5,569 nucleotides of DNA from an uncultured Alphaproteobacteria bacterium (GTDB lineage: Bacteria; Pseudomonadota; Alphaproteobacteria; Micropepsales; Micropepsaceae): contig CAIXUE010000001.1 in NCBI GenBank assembly GCA_903922545.1, forward strand, positions 1 through 5,569, written 5' to 3'. Below, piece by piece: positions 1 to 4,964 of the stretch. The notes under the pieces are model-generated. The model was not told the origin of the DNA, did no database searches, and was given only the letters and a program-made list of their open reading frames with translations. The translations under genes were made by a program, and so were the position numbers. Each line of letters begins with the position of its first letter. Within the stretch, counting starts at the first letter, position 1.

Positions 1-557
1 AAGACTATGAAACCGCCTATGCCAACAGCGCGGTGGCCAAAGACCTGCACCGCGTCCGCAACGCCAAACCGCTCTGGTCAAAACTGGGAACCGTTGCGGC
101 GCTGCCCTTCATCGGCCTGGACCTCTGGATGAACCAGCTCTTTGGCGTTTCCCTGTTTGGAACCCTCCGCCATGGTAAACCGGATCACGCCACGCTTAAA
201 AAAGCGAAAGATTGCGCGCCCATCGCTTATCCCAAACCCGACGGAAAGCTAACGTTTGACCGTCTTTCCAGCGTCTTTGTTTCCAACACCAACCATGCCG
301 AAGACCAGCCGGTGCATTTGTTGCTGCGCGATGCTTTAATCCCGATTAAAGTGAACCTGCCGGACTATGCCGAACCGGCCCAGCGTTACTGTCCGGCAGG
401 CGTGTACGAAATTGTTGAAGAAACTTCAGGGCCGCGCTTCCAGATCAATGCGCAGAATTGTGTTCACTGCAAAACCTGCGACATCAAGGATCCGGCGCAG
501 AACATAACCTGGACCACGCCCGAGGGCGGCGGCGGTCCGAACTATTCGAACATGTAG
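1..557 (+). CDS. Electron transfer flavoprotein-ubiquinone oxidoreductase (ETF-QO), C-terminal part, 5' truncated by the window
   Basis: ETF-QO takes electrons from reduced electron transfer flavoprotein (fatty-acid and amino-acid dehydrogenation) and reduces ubiquinone at the inner membrane, using FAD and one [4Fe-4S] cluster. The visible frame starts at base 3 and gives 184 codons before TAG at 555-557; the N-terminal FAD-binding domain lies outside the window. The cluster ligands are all present: RYCPAGVYE (Cys codon 390-392), then NCVHCKTCDIKDP (Cys codons 459, 468 and 477). The family's ferredoxin-like tail follows, with a PEGGGGPNYS ending close to the usual C-terminus of the family. 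A GTG at base 33 is in frame but is an internal valine, because the frame is open and family-like upstream of it. The TPR lipoprotein gene starts 9 nt downstream, so cotranscription is likely. No frameshift or lost ligand is seen in this part. Identification is firm; nothing can be said about its promoter. Confidence 0.96.
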   Translation, partial: DYETAYANSAVAKDLHRVRNAKPLWSKLGTVAALPFIGLDLWMNQLFGVSLFGTLRHGKPDHATLKKAKDCAPIAYPKPDGKLTFDRLSSVFVSNTNHAEDQPVHLLLRDALIPIKVNLPDYAEPAQRYCPAGVYEIVEETSGPRFQINAQNCVHCKTCDIKDPAQNITWTTPEGGGGPNYSNM

Positions 558-560
558 GAG
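556..560 (+). promoter_or_regulatory. Shine-Dalgarno AGGAG deciding the TTG start at 567
   Basis: AGGAG overlaps the ETF-QO stop codon (TAGGAG) and lies 6 nt before TTG at 567. There is no ATG or GTG in the right frame that would keep both this spacing and the lipoprotein signal sequence. It supports the unusual TTG start and suggests coupling to upstream translation. Confidence 0.75.
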
Positions 561-566
561 CAGGAC

Positions 567-2252
567 TTGCGTAAAATTGTCGGTTTGCTGGGAATGTCTT
601 TGCTGCTGTCCGGCTGCGCCATGATGCCGAAGATCGTGGGTGGTGGTGCGCCGCCCGCCGCCCAGCCCGACGCCCAGGCCGATGCTTATTCCACCTATCT
701 GTCCGCCCGCTTCGCCGCCCAGCAGCATGACATGACGCAGGCGGCGCATTATTACGCCCAAAGCCTGAAGAACGACCCGGCCAACAATGATCTTCTGTCG
801 CTGGCCTTTTTCTATTCCAGCACCGCGGGTGACCTGGATTCCGCCGCCACCTATGCGTCAAAAGTCGTTGCCGCAACGCCGGATGACCGCGCCGCGCGGC
901 TGGCGCTGGCTGTCGCCGCTTTCCATCACAAGGACTATGCGGGGGTGCGCAAACAGCTTGCCGCTTCCGCCAAGGGCCCTTTCACCATCCTGACCGTTTC
1001 GCTGTTTGATGGCTGGGCCGCCGCTGCCATGGGCGACACCGCCCAGGTCACTGCCGACATGAAAACCCTGGGGGCTCAAAGCGGGGCGCAAGGCGTGGCC
1101 GCCTTCCACGCCGCCCTGATGGCCGAATTCCTGAACCAGGATGCCGACGCGCTTTACACCAAGGCGTTGCTGCTCAATGCCGGCAGCCCGCGTGTGCTGG
1201 AAGCCTATGGCCGTTATCTGGAACGCCAGGGCCGCACCGCGGACGCCACCAAATTCTACAACAGCATCCTCAAATCGAATGTCGCCGGTCCCCTGGCGGC
1301 TGACGGGCTGGCGCGCATCGCCAAAAAACAGAAACCCGATGCCATGATCCGCAGCGCCGAAGAAGGCGCCGCCGAAGGATTGTTCGGCATCGCCGCCTCG
1401 CTCAGCGATGCCTCCAGCGCCGATGTTTCGATCCTGTATCTGCGCATGGCGCTGTATCTGAAGCCGGATCTGTCGCTGGCTCAAATTCTGCTCGCCAACC
1501 GTTATGAGGCGCTGCAGAAATATGATGACGCGGTGACGATTTTCGCCAAGGTCGATAAAGGCTCGCCTTATTACCACATGGCGGCGCTGCAGGTGGCGCG
1601 CGATGAATCCAAGCTGGATCATAATGATCTGGCGGCGCGCGATCTGAAGGCGCTCACCGACGCCGATCCCAGGGACAGTGAAACCTGGGTCACGCTGGGC
1701 GATACCTATCGCGAAACCGGCAAATACAGTGACGCCATCAATGCTTATAACCAGGCGGAAAAAGCCATCGGCACGCCGGCCAAGAAAGACTGGGCGCTCT
1801 ACTACGCCCGCGCCATGGCTGAGGATAAGCAGGGCAATTGGGACAAGGCCGAAGCCGATGTGAATACCGGCCTGAAGCTGTCACCCGACCAGCCCGAGCT
1901 GCTTAACTATCTGGCCTATTCCTGGGTGGACCAGAACCGCAAATTGCCCGAGGCGCTTTCCATGCTGGAAAAGGCGCGTTCTTTACGCCCCTATGACGGC
2001 TATATCGTCGATAGCGTGGGCTGGACCTATTACCGACTGGGCCGGTATGACGACGCCGCCCAGACGCTGGAAGCCGCCGTGCTGCTGGTGCCGGGCGATC
2101 CCACCATCAATGACCATCTGGGCGACGCGCTGTGGAAGGCCGGCCGCAAAATGGATGCGCGCTTCCAGTGGGACCACGCCCTGACGTTCGGTCCCGAGGA
2201 CGGCGAGAAAGCCCAGCTGGAACAGAAACTGAAATCGGGACTTACCGGATAA
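567..2252 (+). CDS. Tetratricopeptide-repeat lipoprotein, probable outer-membrane anchored scaffold
   Basis: A 561-residue protein starting at TTG, chosen because AGGAG sits 6 nt upstream and the resulting N-terminus is a lipoprotein signal: Arg2-Lys3, a hydrophobic stretch, then the lipobox LSGC with the modified Cys at residue 17. Residue 18 is Ala, not Asp, which favours sorting to the outer membrane. A Pro/Ala/Gly-rich linker (about 21-40) follows. The rest is helical TPR repeats: N-terminal ones around 41-130, a looser middle region, and clear C-terminal ones at about 370-403, 444-478, 479-512 and 513-546. The last contain typical pairs such as GWTYYRLGRYDDAAQTLE and NDHLGDALWKAGR. TPR proteins bind partner proteins; the partner here is not known. 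In alphaproteobacteria this type of protein is often next to ispE (from memory). Its TAA overlaps the next ATG as TAATG, so downstream translation is probably coupled. No enzymatic motif is seen. Confidence 0.9.
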   Translation: MRKIVGLLGMSLLLSGCAMMPKIVGGGAPPAAQPDAQADAYSTYLSARFAAQQHDMTQAAHYYAQSLKNDPANNDLLSLAFFYSSTAGDLDSAATYASKVVAATPDDRAARLALAVAAFHHKDYAGVRKQLAASAKGPFTILTVSLFDGWAAAAMGDTAQVTADMKTLGAQSGAQGVAAFHAALMAEFLNQDADALYTKALLLNAGSPRVLEAYGRYLERQGRTADATKFYNSILKSNVAGPLAADGLARIAKKQKPDAMIRSAEEGAAEGLFGIAASLSDASSADVSILYLRMALYLKPDLSLAQILLANRYEALQKYDDAVTIFAKVDKGSPYYHMAALQVARDESKLDHNDLAARDLKALTDADPRDSETWVTLGDTYRETGKYSDAINAYNQAEKAIGTPAKKDWALYYARAMAEDKQGNWDKAEADVNTGLKLSPDQPELLNYLAYSWVDQNRKLPEALSMLEKARSLRPYDGYIVDSVGWTYYRLGRYDDAAQTLEAAVLLVPGDPTINDHLGDALWKAGRKMDARFQWDHALTFGPEDGEKAQLEQKLKSGLTG

Positions 2253-2359
2253 TGAGTTCCGCCATATCGGTCTCGGCTCTAGCCAAGATCAACCTGTTCC
2301 TTCAAATCGGTGAAAAGCGCCCGGAGCGCCGGCCAGGAAAAGTGTGGAGCGCCTTTTGA
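2252..2359 (+). pseudogene. Truncated first copy of the ispE 5' end (35-codon frame), possibly acting as a leader ORF
   Basis: ATG at 2252 overlaps the TAA of the TPR gene (TAATG), the normal layout for a translationally coupled next gene. The first 23 residues look like a genuine IspE N-terminus, including the substrate-site motif ALAKINLFLQIGEKR with the family's conserved Lys (residue 12 here). From base 2321 the family sequence (expected to go on to DGYH) is replaced by residues PERRPGKVWSAF encoded by a palindromic segment, and the frame ends at TGA 2357-2359. The intact ispE frame repeats the same motif at 2416-2463, offset by 143 nt and so in another frame. The product cannot be an active kinase. 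It may be a remnant of an older ispE start or, since its stop overlaps possible ispE starts (GTG 2344; TTG 2356 as TTGA), a leader that hands ribosomes to ispE. A sequencing error cannot be excluded, but a single indel would give a fusion with a duplicated motif, not a normal gene. Confidence 0.65.
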
Positions 2360-2463
2360 GCGATAGCGAAAAAGCGCGGAACGGTTTTCCGTCCGGCCGC
2401 GCGACCATAAAAGAATCCGCGCCCGCTAAGATTAATCTGTTTCTGCAGATTGGGGAGAGGCGC
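2273..2463 (+). repeat. Degenerate direct duplication of the IspE N-terminal coding segment (2273-2320 and 2416-2463)
   Basis: Sixteen aligned codons: 3 are identical, 11 differ silently and 2 change the residue (Leu to Pro, Lys to Arg). That is 14 of 16 residues the same but only 34 of 48 bases the same. The copies are 143 nt apart, so they sit in different frames. An ATA codon (2264 and 2407) also lines up upstream at the same offset. Confidence 0.85.
2321..2403 (+). repeat. Palindromic REP/RPE-like segment inserted at the start of ispE
   Basis: This segment lies between the end of IspE homology in the first copy (2320) and the apparent native N-terminus of the second (about 2404). It holds two adjacent stem-loops. 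The first pairs GCGC at 2349-2352 with GCGC at 2374-2377, then, past one mismatch, TTTT at 2354-2357 with AAAA at 2369-2372, with a small inner GC/GC pairing. The second pairs CGGA (2377-2380) and CGG (2382-2384) with CCG (2389-2391) and TCCG (2392-2395), around a TTTT loop with one bulged A. GGAGCGCC occurs at 2323-2330 and again at 2346-2353. Short palindromic elements are known in intergenic and even intragenic sites in alphaproteobacteria, the Rickettsia RPEs being the best-known intragenic case. Whether this one is repeated elsewhere in the genome cannot be seen here. The boundaries are estimates. Confidence 0.55.
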
Positions 2464-3318
2464 GGAGATGGTTATCATCCGCTGCAAAGCCTGGCAGTCT
2501 TCACTGCGCTGGGCGATGTGCTGACCGCTGAGGCGGCAGACACTCTTTCCTTGTCGCTGGACGGACCTTTCGCATCTTCGCTGGCCGGCGAAAGCGACAC
2601 TCTGGTGCTGCGCGCCGCAAAGGCGTTGGCGGCTAAAGCCGGTGTCACAGCGGGCGCAAAACTGTCCCTGACCAAGAATTTGCCGGTGGCGTCCGGCATC
2701 GGCGGCGGCAGCGCCGACGCGGCGGCGGCCTTGCGCGCTCTGTCCACACTCTGGAATCTCAATCTGGATGAAGCAGCGCTCCGTGATATCGCGGCCAGCC
2801 TGGGCTCGGATATTCCGGTGTGCGTCGTATCCCAGCCGCGCTGGATGGAAGGGCGGGGCGAAATTCTTTCCTCCATCGCCTCCTTGCCGCATCTGCCGTT
2901 GCTGCTGGTCAATCCGAACGTCGCCGCGCCCACCAAGGATGTGTTCGCGGCGCTCTCCAGCCGTACCGGTGTGGACCGCAAATTGCCGCCAGGACGCTTC
3001 CGCGACATGGCCGATCTTTTGCGTTTCCTGGACGGCAGCAAGAATGATCTGGAAGAACCGGCGCGGCGGCTTCAGCCCGTCATCGGTGAAGTTTTGAAGG
3101 CATTGGCCTGCCTGCCGGGCGCGCTGTTCTCCCGCATGTCCGGTTCGGGCGCGACCTGTTTTGCCGTATTTCCCGACAATGACGGCGCGGCCAGCGCCGC
3201 GGCGCTTCTGGCCCAGGCCCATCCGGGCTGGTGGATCGCGCCCACTTCCGTGGCGGAATTCGGCATCGAACATGAGGATGCGGGCCAGGATATTGGCCCT
3301 ACGGATATCGGTCTTTAA
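2344..3318 (+). CDS. ispE: 4-diphosphocytidyl-2-C-methyl-D-erythritol kinase (IspE) with element-derived N-terminal extension
   Basis: IspE is the cytoplasmic GHMP-family kinase of the MEP isoprenoid pathway; it phosphorylates the 2-hydroxyl of CDP-methylerythritol with ATP. Counting from GTG 2344 (324 residues), the family signatures are AKINLFLQIG with conserved Lys29, DGYH at 42-45, the ATP-binding loop LPVASGIGGGSADAA at about 113-127, SLGSDIPV with the catalytic Asp156, and the C-terminal glycine-rich MSGSGATC starting at residue 265. The enzyme looks intact. The start is uncertain: IspE normally begins only some 5-10 residues before APAKINL, but no ATG, GTG or TTG exists there. The available starts are GTG 2344 (AGGA at 2335-2338, 5 nt before) and TTG 2356 (overlapping the leader stop as TTGA; 320 residues). 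Both lie in the palindromic segment, so about 16-20 residues of the N-terminus are encoded by it. GCG at 2401 stands where a native start before T-I-K-E-S would be expected. Codons at the start of this copy (ATT, AAT, TTT) are more AT-ending than those of the first copy. Confidence 0.93.
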   Translation: MERLLSDSEKARNGFPSGRATIKESAPAKINLFLQIGERRGDGYHPLQSLAVFTALGDVLTAEAADTLSLSLDGPFASSLAGESDTLVLRAAKALAAKAGVTAGAKLSLTKNLPVASGIGGGSADAAAALRALSTLWNLNLDEAALRDIAASLGSDIPVCVVSQPRWMEGRGEILSSIASLPHLPLLLVNPNVAAPTKDVFAALSSRTGVDRKLPPGRFRDMADLLRFLDGSKNDLEEPARRLQPVIGEVLKALACLPGALFSRMSGSGATCFAVFPDNDGAASAAALLAQAHPGWWIAPTSVAEFGIEHEDAGQDIGPTDIGL

Positions 3319-3344
3319 TCAAATGTTAGGGTAAAATAGCGAGG

Positions 3345-3367
3345 CTCCGCCCAGTTTTTAGCGGGAG
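3345..3367 (+). promoter_or_regulatory. Possible hairpin covering the Shine-Dalgarno of the 89-residue gene
   Basis: CTCCGC (3345-3350) can pair with GCGGGAG (3361-3367) with one bulged G, around a 10-nt T-rich loop. The right arm contains GGGAG (3363-3367), the ribosome binding site 6 nt before ATG 3374. If formed in mRNA it would hide the site. The stem is short and may be chance. The T run lies in the loop, so it does not look like a terminator. Confidence 0.3.
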
Positions 3368-3373
3368 TTCGTT

Positions 3374-3643
3374 ATGGCCAAGGCCCAGACAGTCAAGTTC
3401 ATCGACAATCCCAACGCGGTGGAGATTTTCGCCTCCGCCGCGACGGGATTTTTCGTCGCGGACGGAAATATCTCCATCACCTTCGACAGCGCCCGCGCGG
3501 ATCACACCGAAAGCCCCGGCCCGGTCTATCGCCAGGTCGTGGCGCGCATCGTCCTGCCGGCGTCTTCGGCCCAGGGCCTGGCCGTTGGCCTGTTCGATTT
3601 CCTGGAAAAGCAGGGCTACAATTTCAAGAAGCCCGGCAAATAG
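3374..3643 (+). CDS. Small uncharacterised protein, 89 residues
   Basis: ATG with GGGAG 6 nt upstream, 55 nt after ispE. I do not recognise a firmly named family. The protein has no signal peptide, no membrane segment and no Cys. It reads as a compact alpha/beta domain: a beta-rich half (VEIFASAATGFFVADGNIS, about 16-34, then ITFDSARADH at 35-44), a conserved-looking SPGPVYRQVVARIVLP at 47-62, and a C-terminal helix AQGLAVGLFDFLEKQG at about 66-81, with a basic tail. The layout (beta strands, an arginine-containing strand ending in VLP, then a helix) loosely recalls the DUF3467 type of small bacterial protein, but that is from memory and weak. Similar proteins occur as single genes in alphaproteobacteria. 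Codon use matches the neighbours, so it is a real gene rather than a shadow. It could be cotranscribed with ispE or have its own promoter (a TAAAAT at 3332-3337 has no good -35). It converges on the polyprenyl synthase gene with 4 nt between stops. Confidence 0.85.
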   Translation: MAKAQTVKFIDNPNAVEIFASAATGFFVADGNISITFDSARADHTESPGPVYRQVVARIVLPASSAQGLAVGLFDFLEKQGYNFKKPGK

Positions 3644-3647
3644 CCTT

Positions 3648-4688
3648 TTAGTAGGCCCGCTCGACGCAAAAGTCGGCGATATCCGATAACGCGCTTTTGA
3701 TCTCGCTGTCCGGCAGGATGGCGAGCGCGTCCTTGGCTGCATCGGCATAAACGCGTGCCCGCCGCATGGTCTCCTGGATCGCGCCGGTTTCCTCCACCAG
3801 GGTGATGGCGCGGTTCAAATCCGCCTCGGTCTGGTTGCCGGTCTCGATCACGCGTTTCCAGAAAGCGCGGGTGGCCTCATCCGAACGGGCATGTGCCAGG
3901 ATGATGGGCAGGGTCATCTTGGCTTCGCGAAAATCATCGCCCACGCTTTTGCCCATCAGGGCCTGGCGGCCGGAATAATCCAGCGCGTCATCCACCAGCT
4001 GGAAGGCGATGCCGAGATTTTCGCCATAGGCCTCAAAACCGCTGACAAAAGCCTCACCCTTGTCCGCCAGCACCGCGCCGGCTTCGGCGGCGGCGGCGAA
4101 CAGCGCGGCGGTCTTGGCCGACACCACTTTCATGTAATGCTCTTCGCTGACGCCCAGATTGCGCGCCGAATTCAGCTGCATCACTTCGCCTTCGGCGATA
4201 ATGGCGCTGGCGCCGGACAGAATATCGAGCACGGTGAAATTGGCGGCCTCCACCATCAGCTGGAAGGCCTTGGAAAACAGAAAATCGCCCACCAGCACGG
4301 AGGGCTTGTTGCCCCACACCAGATTGGCGGAAACCTTGCCCCGGCGCAGCGTGCTTTCATCCACCACATCGTCATGCAGCAGGGTCGCGGTGTGAATGAA
4401 CTCCACAGCGGCGGCGAGGCGAATATGCCCGGTGCCGCCATAACCGCCTGCCAGTGACGCGGCGATGGTCAGCATGGGCCGAAGCCGCTTGCCGCCCGAT
4501 TCAATCAGGTGCCGCGCCAGGTCGGGGATCAGCTTTACCGTCGAACCCATGCCCGTGAGAATGAGCTTGTCGCAGGCCTGCATGTCGGCGGCGATCAGGG
4601 CGTTGAGGCGTTCGACCGGGGATATCCCCGCCGCCACACCCGCCTTTTTCTCATCCGTCAGCATGACCCGTCCAAACGATGCCCCCAT
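3648..4688 (-). CDS. ispB: Long-chain polyprenyl diphosphate synthase (octa-/decaprenyl type)
   Basis: A trans-type prenyltransferase of 346 residues that adds IPP units to an allylic diphosphate to build the ubiquinone side chain. Visible landmarks: GGKRLRP at 65-71 (diphosphate binding), the first Asp-rich motif DDVVD at 106-110, the second Asp-rich motif DDALD at 233-237, GKSVGDD at 246-252 and KMTLPII at 257-263. Residues just before the first motif are small (Ala101, Thr102), not the bulky aromatics that stop farnesyl synthases at C15; this points to a long product. Alphaproteobacteria usually make UQ-10, so decaprenyl is likely but not provable from sequence. Start: ATG at 4688 has AGGGGGAA about 9 nt upstream. 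Met9 (ATG at 4664) is an alternative with GGAC close upstream, and it would fit better if the TTGTAC/TAAAAC promoter candidate is real, since that promoter would begin transcription about at Met1. The gene is divergent from the DUF2007 gene. Confidence 0.95.
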   Translation of the reverse strand: MGASFGRVMLTDEKKAGVAAGISPVERLNALIAADMQACDKLILTGMGSTVKLIPDLARHLIESGGKRLRPMLTIAASLAGGYGGTGHIRLAAAVEFIHTATLLHDDVVDESTLRRGKVSANLVWGNKPSVLVGDFLFSKAFQLMVEAANFTVLDILSGASAIIAEGEVMQLNSARNLGVSEEHYMKVVSAKTAALFAAAAEAGAVLADKGEAFVSGFEAYGENLGIAFQLVDDALDYSGRQALMGKSVGDDFREAKMTLPIILAHARSDEATRAFWKRVIETGNQTEADLNRAITLVEETGAIQETMRRARVYADAAKDALAILPDSEIKSALSDIADFCVERAY

Positions 4689-4691
4689 CCG

Positions 4692-4720
4692 GTTTTATTC
4701 CCCCTGCCAGCCCGGTACAA
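4692..4720 (-). promoter_or_regulatory. Candidate sigma70-type promoter for the polyprenyl synthase gene
   Basis: Read on the minus strand, TTGTAC (4720-4715) is followed after exactly 17 nt by TAAAAC (4697-4692). The -35 matches TTGACA at 3 of 6 bases and the -10 matches TATAAT at 4 of 6. The -10 ends only 3 nt before ATG 4688, so transcripts would start at or just inside the longer reading frame. Confidence 0.35.
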
Positions 4721-4738
4721 GGACGGGATTTCCCGGTA
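4711..4738. repeat. Paired CCCGGTA repeats with a CGGGATTTCCCG inverted repeat in the divergent intergenic region
   Basis: CCCGGTA occurs at 4711-4717 and 4732-4738, exactly 21 nt apart (two helical turns). Between and overlapping them is CGGGA-TT-TCCCG (4724-4735), a perfect 5-bp inverted repeat. The place, between two divergent genes, suits an operator, but the sites are short and no regulator is known. Confidence 0.3.
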
Positions 4739-4748
4739 TGAATTCGCC

Positions 4749-4964
4749 ATGCGTATGGTCCTGAAAAGCAACAATCCGGTGGTGCTCAGTTATGCCGCCG
4801 ATATCCTGACCCAGGCCGGCATCGAATCTGTGGTGTTCGACACCCATGCCAGCATCATGGACGGCAGCATGGCCATTGTGCCGCGCCGGCTGATGGTGCT
4901 GGACGAGGATCACACGCGCGCCGAAACGCTGCTGCGCGCAGCGGTCCCCGAAGCCATGTCATGA
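4749..4964 (+). CDS. DUF2007 family small protein (annotated 'putative signal transducing protein')
   Basis: A 71-residue cytoplasmic protein with the DUF2007 pattern: an N-terminal strand ending in SNNP (residues 7-10), a helix LSYAADILTQAGIES (13-27), a strand with VVFDTHASIMDGSM (28-41), then the conserved VPRRLMVLDEDHTRAETLL (44-62). The frame is open far upstream, but homology starts at this Met and the divergent promoter region lies directly before it. Biochemical function is not known; the 'signal transducing' name rests on similarity to the PII-like fold and is unproven. No clear Shine-Dalgarno is seen. A TATGAAT at 4737-4743 could be a -10, which would make the message almost leaderless. 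Its stop overlaps the next start as ATGA (4961-4964), so it is coupled to the methyltransferase gene. This DUF2007-methyltransferase pair beside polyprenyl synthase is a recurrent alphaproteobacterial arrangement (from memory). Confidence 0.9.
   Translation: MRMVLKSNNPVVLSYAADILTQAGIESVVFDTHASIMDGSMAIVPRRLMVLDEDHTRAETLLRAAVPEAMS

Noticed and set aside
1..557. GTG at base 33 as the start of the first gene
   Set aside because: The frame and family similarity continue upstream to the window edge; the gene is simply cut by the window.
858..1622. A 254-codon open frame on the minus strand inside the TPR gene
   Set aside because: It is antisense to clear TPR coding sequence, and its composition is biased with no recognisable motif.
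2252..2463. A single sequencing frameshift that splits one ordinary ispE gene
   Set aside because: Removing one frame change would give a protein with two copies of the AKINLFLQIG motif separated by palindrome-encoded residues, so an indel alone does not explain the duplication. An assembly chimera is not excluded.
2302..3273. A 323-codon open frame on the minus strand covering ispE
   Set aside because: It is fully antisense to an intact, recognisable kinase. Its translation is rich in Arg, Gln and Gly with no domain pattern, typical of a shadow frame in GC-rich coding DNA.
3319..3373. Intrinsic terminator or clear promoter between ispE and the 89-residue gene
   Set aside because: The T run lies in a hairpin loop, not after a stem. 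TAAAAT at 3332-3337 resembles a -10, but there is no acceptable -35 at normal spacing.
3631..3665. Bidirectional terminator between the convergent genes
   Set aside because: Only 4 nt separate the stop codons, and no convincing stem followed by a T run could be drawn in either direction.
3891..4457. A 188-codon plus-strand frame within the polyprenyl synthase locus
   Set aside because: It is His/Gly/Gln-rich and antisense to the two Asp-rich motifs of a real prenyltransferase.
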